Assembly (NCBI RefSeq): GCF_000721075.1
Contig: NZ_JOEQ01000034.1
Location: 13,780 to 77,779, forward strand
Length of the DNA stretch: 64,000 bases
Direction of reading: 5' to 3'
DNA from: Streptosporangium amethystogenes
Lineage (GTDB): Bacteria > Actinomycetota > Actinomycetes > Streptosporangiales > Streptosporangiaceae
Below, piece after piece: positions 57,445 through 64,000 of this stretch. Position numbers and translations under genes: made by a program. Below the pieces are notes generated by a model. It was not told the DNA's origin. It saw only the letters and a program-made list of their open reading frames with translations, and did not search any database. How positions within the stretch are numbered: the stretch's first letter is position 1; every line of letters starts with the position of its first letter.

Positions 57445-58907
57445 GCGTTCTGGCCATCGACGCCGGGACCACCGGTGTCACCTCACTCGTGGTCGCGCAG
57501 GACGGGCGTGTCCTGGGCCGCGGCCACCAGGAGTTCCCGCAGCACTTCCCCGCGCCCGGCCTCGTCGAGCACGACCCCGACGAGATCTGGGCCGCCACGC
57601 TGCGGGCCTGCTCGGACGCGCTCGCCGCGGCGGCGGTGCCGGTCTCCTGTGTCGGGCTGACCAACCAGCGCGAGACCGTCGTGCTGTGGGACCGCGCGAC
57701 CCTGCGGCCGGCGACCCGGGCGATCGTCTGGCAGGATCGCCGCTCCGCCGGAGAGTGCGACCGGCTCAGGGAGCACGAGCCGCGGATCCGCGAGCTCACC
57801 GGGCTCCCGCTGGACCCCTACTTCTCCGCCACCAAGCTGGCCTGGCTGCGCGAGAACCTCCCGGAGGTCTGGGCCGGGGTGCGAGAGGGCCGCACCTCGG
57901 TCGGCACCGTCGACTCCTACCTGCTGGCCCGGCTCACCGGCGGCCGGCTGCACGCCACGGATCCGTCCAACGCCTCCCGGACCCTGCTGTTCGACCTCGC
58001 CACGGCCGGCTGGTCCGCGGAGCTGACCGAGCTCTTCGACGTGCCACCGGCCGCGCTGCCGGAGATCGTCCCTTCGAGCGCGTCCATCGGCCGCACCGCG
58101 CCCGACCATTTTCTCGGGCTGGACCTGCCGATCAACGGAGTGGCGGGAGACCAGCAGGCCGCGCTGTTCGGCCACGCCGCGTTCACTCCCGGCGCGATGA
58201 AGTGCACCTACGGCACGGGCAGCTTCCTGCTGGTCAACACCGGTGACCGATTCGTCCCCGCCGACGCGGGACTGCTGTCCACCGTCGCCTGGCAGCTCGC
58301 CGGCGAGCCGGTCCAGTACGCCGTGGAGGGATCGGTGTTCGTCACCGGAGCCGCGGTGCAGTGGCTTCGTGACGGGCTGGGCGTGATCAGTGACTCCGCC
58401 GAGAGCGAGCGGCTGGCCGCGTCCGTACCCGACAGCGACGGACTGATCTTCGTCCCCGCGCTCACCGGCATCGGCACGCCGCACTGGGATCCGCGGGCCA
58501 GGGGCGCCCTGCTGGGCATCACCCGGGGCACCACCGGCGCCCATCTCGCCCGTGCCGTCCTCGACGGCATCGCCTACCAGATCCGCGACGTCGTGGAGGC
58601 CGTCAGCGGTGCGGCGGGCATTCCCGTCTCCCATCTGGCGGTGGACGGCGGAGCCGCGTCCAACGACCTGCTCTGCCAGATCCAGGCCGATCTCCTGGGC
58701 CGGCCGGTGGTACGGCCGGACACGACCGAGGCCACCGGCCTGGGCGCCGCCTTCCTGGCCGGCCTGGCGGGCGGGGTGTGGCGCGACCCGGCCGAGATCT
58801 CCGAGGTGAGAGGTGGCGGCCGGGTCTTCGAGCCCCGCGCGATCTCTCCGGAGGGGTACCGCCGCTGGCTCGACGCGGTGGACGCGGCCCGGCGGTTCGG
58901 GTCATGA
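57441..58907 (+). CDS. glpK: FGGY-family kinase, glycerol kinase-like
   Basis: A 488-aa FGGY kinase. Glycerol-kinase hallmarks: VLAIDAGTTGVTSLVV (ATP phosphate loop), LTNQRETVVLWDRAT, VGTVDSYLLARLTGGRLHAT, SNASRTLLFD, NGVAGDQQAALFGHAAF (catalytic Asp in AGDQQ) and KCTYGTGSFLLVNTG. The usual DQGTTSSR start is changed to DAGTTGVT, so a related polyol may be the substrate. ATGA overlap with glpD. No GlpF facilitator is present; uptake is presumably through the ABC system upstream. Confidence 0.9.
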   Translation: MSVLAIDAGTTGVTSLVVAQDGRVLGRGHQEFPQHFPAPGLVEHDPDEIWAATLRACSDALAAAAVPVSCVGLTNQRETVVLWDRATLRPATRAIVWQDRRSAGECDRLREHEPRIRELTGLPLDPYFSATKLAWLRENLPEVWAGVREGRTSVGTVDSYLLARLTGGRLHATDPSNASRTLLFDLATAGWSAELTELFDVPPAALPEIVPSSASIGRTAPDHFLGLDLPINGVAGDQQAALFGHAAFTPGAMKCTYGTGSFLLVNTGDRFVPADAGLLSTVAWQLAGEPVQYAVEGSVFVTGAAVQWLRDGLGVISDSAESERLAASVPDSDGLIFVPALTGIGTPHWDPRARGALLGITRGTTGAHLARAVLDGIAYQIRDVVEAVSGAAGIPVSHLAVDGGAASNDLLCQIQADLLGRPVVRPDTTEATGLGAAFLAGLAGGVWRDPAEISEVRGGGRVFEPRAISPEGYRRWLDAVDAARRFGS

Positions 58908-58947
58908 GTGAAGCCGGCCCCGGCCGCCGGTTCCCGTGGGAGGGACG

Positions 58948-60147
58948 ATGACGGGTCCGCTCGACGGGATCCGGATCGCCGACTTCTCCCGGGTCCTGGC
59001 GGGGCCGTACGCCACCATGATCCTCGCCGAGCTCGGCGCGGACGTGATCAAGGTTGAGCATCCGGAGCACGGCGACGACACCCGGGCCTGGGGCCCGCCG
59101 TACGCGGGCGGCGAGGCCGCCTACTATCTCGCGGTGAACCGCGGCAAGCGGAGCCTCGCGCTCGACGTCAAGCATCCCTTCGGCCGTGAGGTCGCCCAAC
59201 GGCTGTGCGCCGAGGCGGACGTGGTCATCGAGAACTTCCGCCCCGGGGTCGCCGAGCGCCTGGGCATCGGATACGAGGCGGTACGGCAGGCGAACCCGGG
59301 CGTCGTGTACTGCTCGATCACCGGGTTCCCCGGCGGCGACCGGCCGGGGTTCGACGCGACGATCCAGGCCGAGAGCGGCTACATGCACATCACCGGCGAG
59401 TCCCCGAGCAAGGTCGGGGTCGCGATCACCGACGTGCTCGCCGGGCTCAACGCGGCCGTCGCGATCCTGGGCGCCCTGCACCGCCAGGCGACCCGGGGAC
59501 AGGGCGAGCTGGTTGAGGTGTCGCTCCTGGGATCGGCGCTGTCCGGTCTGGTCAACGTGGCGCAGAGCGCGCTGGTCTCAGGTGAGGAGGCTCTCGCCTA
59601 CGGCAACGCGCACCCGACGGTGGTGCCTTACCAGACGTTCGAGGCGGCCGACGGCAGCCTCGTGGTCGCCGCGGGCAACGACCGGCTGTTCCGCGCGCTG
59701 TGCACGGCGATCGGACGCGACGACCTGACGGGCGATGCCCGTTTCCGCACCAACGACGGCCGCGTCCGCGCCCGCGACGTGCTGGTCGCCGAACTCGGCG
59801 CCGTCTTCGCGACCCGCACGGTGGACGAGTGGATCGCGCGGCTCGACAGCGCCGGAGTTCCCTCCGGCAAGATCCGGGGCGTCCTGGACGCGATCCGCAC
59901 GGCCGGCGACGTGACCCTGCGGCTCCAGCACCCGACCGCCGGACCGCTGGAGCTCGTCCGCACCGGATTCACCCTGGAGAGCGTCTCCGCCGACCGCGAC
60001 ATCGCTCCCCCGCCGCTTCTCGGCCAGCACACCCGCGAACTGCTGGCCGAACTCGGCATCACCGACGACCGCGTCGCCCTCCTCCGGCAGGCGGGCGTCA
60101 TCCATCAAGCCGTCCAGTCAGCGAGGCCCCCTGTTGAACCCGCATGA
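58948..60147 (+). CDS. CaiB/BaiF family III CoA-transferase
   Basis: A 399-aa CoA-transferase. DFSRVLAGPYATMILAELGA, DVIKVEHPEHGDDTR (catalytic Asp region at the family position), NRGKRSLALDVKHP and IENFRPGVAERLGIGYE are family signatures. It moves CoA between carboxylic acids, for example from succinyl-CoA. GGGAGGG precedes the ATG. Its 3' end overlaps the acyl-CoA dehydrogenase start by 14 bases, a pairing seen for glutarate-type catabolism. Confidence 0.92.
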   Translation: MTGPLDGIRIADFSRVLAGPYATMILAELGADVIKVEHPEHGDDTRAWGPPYAGGEAAYYLAVNRGKRSLALDVKHPFGREVAQRLCAEADVVIENFRPGVAERLGIGYEAVRQANPGVVYCSITGFPGGDRPGFDATIQAESGYMHITGESPSKVGVAITDVLAGLNAAVAILGALHRQATRGQGELVEVSLLGSALSGLVNVAQSALVSGEEALAYGNAHPTVVPYQTFEAADGSLVVAAGNDRLFRALCTAIGRDDLTGDARFRTNDGRVRARDVLVAELGAVFATRTVDEWIARLDSAGVPSGKIRGVLDAIRTAGDVTLRLQHPTAGPLELVRTGFTLESVSADRDIAPPPLLGQHTRELLAELGITDDRVALLRQAGVIHQAVQSARPPVEPA

Positions 60148-61297
60148 TTTCCTGGAAGTCGACCGCGACCTGAACGACGAGGAGCGAGCGATCCGCGACG
60201 CCGTGCGCGACTACTGCCGCGCCGAACTCCGGCCGCACGTCGCCGGCTGGTTCGAGGCGGGCACCATCCCCGACCCGCACGCGGTGGCCAGGGGCCTGGG
60301 CGCGCTGGGTGTGCTGGGCATGCACCTGGAGGGCTACGGGTGCGCGGGCACCAACGCGGTGAGCTACGGGCTGGCCTGCCGCGAACTGGAGGCCGTTGAC
60401 AGCGGACTGCGCAGCCTGGTGTCCGTCCAGGGCTCGCTGGCGATGACGGCGATCCACCGGTTCGGCTCCGAGGAGCAGAAGCGGGAGTGGCTGCCGCGCA
60501 TGGCGACCGGTGAGGCCATCGGCTGCTTCGGCCTGACCGAGCCCGACTCGGGCAGCGACCCGGGCTCGATGCGTACCCGGGCCCGCAGGGACGGGACGGA
60601 CTGGGTCCTCGACGGCACCAAAATGTGGATCACCAATGGGTCGGTCGCCGACGTCGCAGTCGTGTGGGCGCGGGCCGAGGACGGCATCCGCGGCTTCCTC
60701 GTCCCCCGCGACGCCGCGGGTTTCTCCGCCACCACACTGCACGGGAAGATCTCGCTGCGCGCCTCGATCACCTCCGAACTCGTCCTGGACGGCGTACGGC
60801 TCCCGCACGAGGCGGTGCTCCCCCTCGCCGAGGGGGTCAAGGCTCCGCTGTCGTGCCTGTCCGAGGCGCGCTTCGGCATCGTGTGGGGAGCCGCGGGAGC
60901 CGCCCGCGACTGCTTCGAGGCGGCGCTGGACTACGCGCTGACCCGTACCCAGTTCGGCCGGCCGATCGCCGCCTTCCAGCTCACCCAGCGGAAGATCGCC
61001 GACATGCTGGTGGACGTCAACCAGGCGAACCTGACGGCCCTGCGGATCGGCCGTCTCAAGGACGAGGGGCGGGCCCAGCACTCCCACATCAGTTTCGGCA
61101 AGCTCGCCAACGTGCGCGCCGCCCAGCGGGTGGCCGCCGTCGCGCGCGGCGTGCACGGGGCCAACGGGATCACCCTCGAATACCCGGTGATGCGCCACAT
61201 GGTCAACCTGGAGAGCGTCGCCACCTACGAGGGCACCGAGGAGATCCACGCCCTCACCCTCGGCCGGGCGGTCACCGGCCACTCCGCCTTCCGCTGA
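60134..61297 (+). CDS. Acyl-CoA dehydrogenase (glutaryl-CoA dehydrogenase-like)
   Basis: A 387-aa FAD acyl-CoA dehydrogenase. CFGLTEPDSGSDPGSMRT and KMWITNGSVADVAVVWA form the flavin-binding core. TYEGTEEIHALTLGRAV carries the catalytic Glu at the position used by glutaryl-CoA dehydrogenase (YEG-T..IH). The start is a TTG inside the preceding gene; no better start is present. It is the last gene of the operon and is followed by a hairpin. Together with the CoA-transferase it would activate and oxidise a dicarboxylate or short acyl acid. Confidence 0.92.
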   Translation: MNPHDFLEVDRDLNDEERAIRDAVRDYCRAELRPHVAGWFEAGTIPDPHAVARGLGALGVLGMHLEGYGCAGTNAVSYGLACRELEAVDSGLRSLVSVQGSLAMTAIHRFGSEEQKREWLPRMATGEAIGCFGLTEPDSGSDPGSMRTRARRDGTDWVLDGTKMWITNGSVADVAVVWARAEDGIRGFLVPRDAAGFSATTLHGKISLRASITSELVLDGVRLPHEAVLPLAEGVKAPLSCLSEARFGIVWGAAGAARDCFEAALDYALTRTQFGRPIAAFQLTQRKIADMLVDVNQANLTALRIGRLKDEGRAQHSHISFGKLANVRAAQRVAAVARGVHGANGITLEYPVMRHMVNLESVATYEGTEEIHALTLGRAVTGHSAFR

Positions 61298-61340
61298 CCG
61301 GCAGGGCGGGGCGGTCCTCCGCCTGGCCGGCCTGCCGGTC
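61296..61340. terminator. Hairpin between operon end and convergent DUF1203 gene
   Basis: Ten-base perfect arms GACCGGCAGG and CCTGCCGGTC with a 25-base loop. The left arm overlaps the stop codon. It should end both transcripts. Confidence 0.55.
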
Positions 61341-61373
61341 ATGCCGAAGGGCGCGCGATCCCGGGGGCAGGGA

Positions 61374-61871
61374 TCAGACGCGGCGTACCTCGAACATGAA
61401 GCAGCCGAACACCACGGCCCGTACGTGCACCAGTTCCACCTCGGGGTCGGCGAACTGTTCGGCCAGGATGGCCTCCGACGCGATGGCGTCACCGCTGACG
61501 TGGTGCTCCACCAGCCGTCCGCCCAGGATGCCGCCCTTGGCGTCATAGGCACGGAAGACCCGCAGCTCACCGCCCATCTCAGCGGGAAAACCCGTCCCGC
61601 CGAACCCCTCGCACGGCTCGGCGTGCACGAACACCGGGCCCACCTCCTCGTACGGGCCGGGGTCGGCTCCGGTCCGCGCCGCCCACCGGCGCAGTGGCGC
61701 GTACGAGAGCAGGGCGAGTTCCTCTCCGGGGAGGCTGTGGCGCAGGCAGCAGCGCAGCGGGGAACCTCCCTCGGTGTCGGTGACCAGACGGGGCGGGCAT
61801 CCGGCGTCGTCACGGACCCGCAACCCGGCGACGACCTCGGCATCGATGGCGAAAGTACGGAAGGGGCTCAC
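61374..61871 (-). CDS. DUF1203 family protein
   Basis: A 165-aa protein. GSPLRCCLRHSLPGEELALL, YEEVGPVFVHAEPCEGF, FRAYDAKGGILGGRLVE and VELVHVRAVVFGCFMFEVRR identify DUF1203, a small conserved family of unknown enzymatic function with several invariant Cys and His. GTG start; convergent with the catabolic operon. Confidence 0.87.
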   Translation of the reverse strand: MSPFRTFAIDAEVVAGLRVRDDAGCPPRLVTDTEGGSPLRCCLRHSLPGEELALLSYAPLRRWAARTGADPGPYEEVGPVFVHAEPCEGFGGTGFPAEMGGELRVFRAYDAKGGILGGRLVEHHVSGDAIASEAILAEQFADPEVELVHVRAVVFGCFMFEVRRV

Positions 61872-62044
61872 GGATCAATGCTCGGCCCTGACCGGTCGGT
61901 GCGCTGGCGGGAATCAGACCTGGTTGTAGGCGCTGTTCCCACACGGTTCAAGGTTCCCGTACGGCTCAAGCCGGCCGGTGAACCGCCGGGGCGATCCGAG
62001 GGCACGGGTCAAGGATCGACATGAGACCCCGCCCCGGTTCACCG

Positions 62045-62096
62045 GGCCGGCACCGACACCGGGTCGGCACCTGCCGACCCGGTGTCGGTGCCGGCC
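62045..62096 (-). terminator. 24-base-pair stem terminator
   Basis: A perfect inverted repeat with 24-base arms (62045-62068 and 62073-62096) and the loop ACCT. The left arm begins GGCCGGCACCGACACC and the right arm ends GGTGTCGGTGCCGGCC. It begins three bases past the stop of the minus-strand gene at 62099. There is no U tract. Confidence 0.7.
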
Positions 62097-62098
62097 GC

Positions 62099-62985
62099 TC
62101 AGGCCGCGCTCACCGCGCGGTTCAGCAGCTGGCCCAGGGTCGGTGTGTCCACCTCGGGCTCGTTCTCCGTGGGCTCGGGGGTGTCCGTCGTGACCGGGTC
62201 GGGGACGTCCACCACCGAGGCGTCGGGGTCGTCCGTGGGGTCCGGGACAGGGGTGGGCGTCTGGCCGGGGCCCTCCTCGTGCGGGAAGTCCGAGGGCTTG
62301 GGCGGCCTGGGGGTCTCCGGCTCGGGCTCCTCCTCCACGGGCGGCGGACCGCCGTTGAGGATCTGGTTCACCCGCTCCGGGTTGTCCATGAGCGGTGCGA
62401 TGACCGGCTCACCCGGCGCCTGCTCGACGAACACCCCCTCGCCGATCGGTATGTGCACCGAGGCCAGGTAGCCGGCCAGTGCCTGGGGCACGGCCCGTCC
62501 CTCGGCCTGGCTGCGCTCCAGGGCGTTGTGCACGTAGAACAGCCCGTGCCCCGCGCTGCCGATGGAAGTACGCAGGAGGTCCAGCGAGATGTGACCGGGC
62601 TGCTCGACCTGCAGCCGGATCTGACCGTTCTGCACTCCGAGGCCGAGCCGTCCGGACAGCGTACGGTCCACCCTGACGACGAGGCAGGCGTAGCGGACCG
62701 CCGCGTCGGGATCGTCGTAGCCGACGACGGGCGCGGTGCCGGTGCCGTCGTCGGAGCCGAAGGCGATCCCCGGCTCGATGCCGACGACGGTGCCCTCCAG
62801 CATCGCCGCCGCGGGAACGAAGGCACCGGAGGCGGGCGCACCCGGCGCCAGGTCGTCCAGTGAGTCGTAGAGGTACTCGCCCGTCGACTCGCCCACATCG
62901 GAGCGCATCAGGGACCAGAACGGAGGAGCGGGGTCGTTGGACCGGGCGGCGGACACACCGACGGCGGCCAGCAGGCAAGGCGGAA
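62099..62985 (-). pseudogene. Secreted hypothetical protein, N-terminus lost at a rearrangement junction
   Basis: The minus-strand frame from about 62985 gives LLAAVGVSAARSNDPAPPFW, which looks like the end of a signal peptide and the mature start. About 280 residues follow: a beta-rich domain (AAMLEGTVVGIEPGIAFGSD, YACLVVRVDRTLSGRLGLGV, VHIPIGEGVFVEQAPGEP) and then a Pro/Glu/Asp-rich tail ending QLLNRAVSAA. The start codon and first part of the signal peptide are absent; upstream sequence is a WD40 gene in another frame. No family recognised. If a start is used in the fused frame upstream, the product would be a chimera. Confidence 0.6.
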
Positions 62986-64000
62986 CCGGCGGTGTCGAGC
63001 AGGGGCCCGCCGATCTGCTCAAGGGTCCGCACATCCCACAACCGCACCACGCCCTCAACGCTGCCGGTGGCGAGCGTCTGCCCGTCCGGACTGAACGCCA
63101 CCGAGGCGACCAGGTCGGTCCGGATTGCACCGACCTGCCGACGAGCCCGCGCGTCCCACAACCGCACCGTGCCGTCACGACCGCCGGTGGCGAGCGTCTG
63201 CCCGTCCGGACCGAATGCCACCGAGGCGACCGGGTTGGTATGGCCTGCCAGGATCGCGCGCTCCGGGTTTCCGGCAGCGGTGAGCATGCCGGCGCGGGCC
63301 TCGAGGGTGGGGTTGACCCGCCAGGCCGCCACCGCCAGCAGCGCCGACAGGCGGGGATCGCCGGCCAGGAGTTCGCTCTGCGCGGCGAGCCGGCGGGAGA
63401 CGGCCACGTCGCGCTGGTGGTCGGCCTCTCGCTGCGCCCGTACGGCCAGGGCCGTCGCCACCAGGGCGACGGCGAGGAGTGCGGCCAGGAAGATGGTGAG
63501 GGCCTGGCGGCGCCGGATGGTGCGGGTCTGAGCCCGGGTGGCAGCGTTGAGGAACTCGGTCTCCAGCCGGTTCAGTACGAGATGCCGATGGCCTGTGGTG
63601 ACCCAGAGCAGGGCCTCTTCCAGGCCTCTGCCGCCGAGTACGTCTCCCGGTCGCCGGCCGTGGGTCTCCCACGACTGTGCGGCCTGCCGGATCCGCTGAT
63701 GGGCGGGCAGGCCGTCGCGCTCGGCGTCGAGCCAGCCGCGCAGCCGAGGCCAGGCCCTCAACACCGCGGGCCTGACGAGGGTGATCCGCCCATCGGCATG
63801 AGTGACCACGTCACGGAAAGCCATGAGCAGGTTGTGCAGCGCTCGCTCCTCCGGGGGGTCAGCCCGTCGAAGAGCTCGGCGTGCGAGATCGTCCGGGGCG
63901 AGAGGTCGCCGTCGTCGGCGACCGTCACCAGGCGGAGGAAGACCTCCGGGACGCGGTCGCGTTCCTCGGGGGCGAGGGAGGCGTAGGCATCCTCGGCGAT
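62980..64000 (-). pseudogene. nSTAND-type ATPase/WD40 protein remnant, frameshifted and truncated
   Basis: The frame runs in from the right edge. It reads IAEDAYASLAPEERDRVPEV and HAELFDGLTP up to a run of six C (63853-63858 on the minus strand). Restoring a seventh C would continue directly as PEERALHNLLMAFRDVVTHA and LRAWPRLRGWL, typical of nSTAND ATPase winged-helix regions. A transmembrane helix follows (ALTIFLAALLAVALVATALA), then QREADHQRDVAVSRRLAAQS and two WD40 repeats (SVAFGPDGQTLATGGRDGTV, RLWD). After RTLEQIGGPLLDTAGSALPA the frame joins a different gene at about 62980, so the usual ring of seven or more repeats is missing. Proteins of this class are linked to signalling and phage defence. 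Confidence 0.65.

Noticed and set aside
55681..58907. A simple glycerol operon (GlpD-GlpK)
   Set aside because: No GlpF or GlpR-type gene is present, and the pair is embedded in a larger operon with CoA-transferase, acyl-CoA dehydrogenase and enolase-superfamily genes, so a plain glycerol role is incomplete.
1..64000. tRNA, rRNA or riboswitch genes
   Set aside because: No tRNA-like cloverleaf, rRNA segment or known riboswitch core was recognised by eye; tRNAscan-SE and Rfam searches would be decisive.

Overview
The window is high-GC DNA with short intergenic gaps, frequent ATGA/GTGA start-stop overlaps, GTG starts, an apparently leaderless gene and many TetR/GntR/PucR/AraC/RpiR regulators. 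With actinobacterial families such as DUF4031, DUF2277, WS/DGAT and nSTAND-WD40, this points to a filamentous actinomycete chromosome. A Streptosporangiaceae-type genome is my inference, not proven. No rRNA, tRNA or CRISPR array was recognised by eye.

Region 1 (1-3000) is a scrambled sialic-acid catabolic locus. Only nanE is intact. The ROK kinase (NanK-like) and a FadR-type GntR regulator are broken, and the GntR piece is split by an IS200/IS605-type element carrying an apparently intact TnpB. Region 2 (3241-8166) is a compact plus-strand cassette: a winged-helix-like protein, a Cas4/RecB-like PD-(D/E)XK nuclease with a Cys cluster, an unrecognised 489-aa protein and a UPF1/Dna2-like SF1 helicase. 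I cannot match it to a named system, and it is the best candidate for an undescribed nucleic-acid-processing or defence module. Region 3 (8191-14776) holds two regulator/MFS exporter pairs, a GNAT protein, DUF4031 and a PfpI-like protein. Region 4 (14961-27328) is mixed housekeeping: an anti-sigma-type ATPase overlapping a WS/DGAT, a small membrane ORF, a PucR/SHMT-like pair, DUF2277, a secreted CocE-like hydrolase, a PPOX flavoprotein behind an iron-box-like promoter, an MBL hydrolase, endonuclease V and an ankyrin protein.

Region 5 (27342-42610) looks like a scavenging island for amide- or gamma-glutamyl-linked compounds. On the minus strand are a glutamine-synthetase-like ligase, an amidohydrolase (a split FluG arrangement) and an M20D amidohydrolase. 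On the plus strand are an SDR, a branched-chain-amino-acid-type ABC system interleaved with a cyclic-imidase-like polysaccharide deacetylase, a gamma-glutamyltransferase, a second SDR and an M20 peptidase, followed by a RpiR regulator. A palindromic operator candidate sits between the two arms.

Region 6 (42712-46705) contains a four-helix membrane protein, an AraC/DJ-1 regulator, a GC-poor patch with a cytidine-deaminase-fold protein (possible toxin-type nucleic-acid deaminase), and a beta-propeller lipoprotein with a Met/His-rich loop. Region 7 (47012-61297) is a single tight 12-gene catabolic operon behind a strong promoter and a 13-bp inverted-repeat operator: zinc alcohol dehydrogenase, sugar-type ABC binding protein and two permeases (no ATPase), enolase-superfamily enzyme, GntR regulator, aldehyde dehydrogenase, DUF2804, GlpD, glycerol kinase, CoA-transferase and acyl-CoA dehydrogenase. 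The substrate is unknown. Region 8 (61374-64000) has a DUF1203 gene, a very long hairpin terminator, and a chimeric reading frame joining a truncated nSTAND-WD40 gene (with a frameshift in a C run) to the C-terminal part of a secreted protein.

Truncated-gene junctions near 148, 2030 and 62980 show either real rearrangement or assembly chimerism at both ends of the window.
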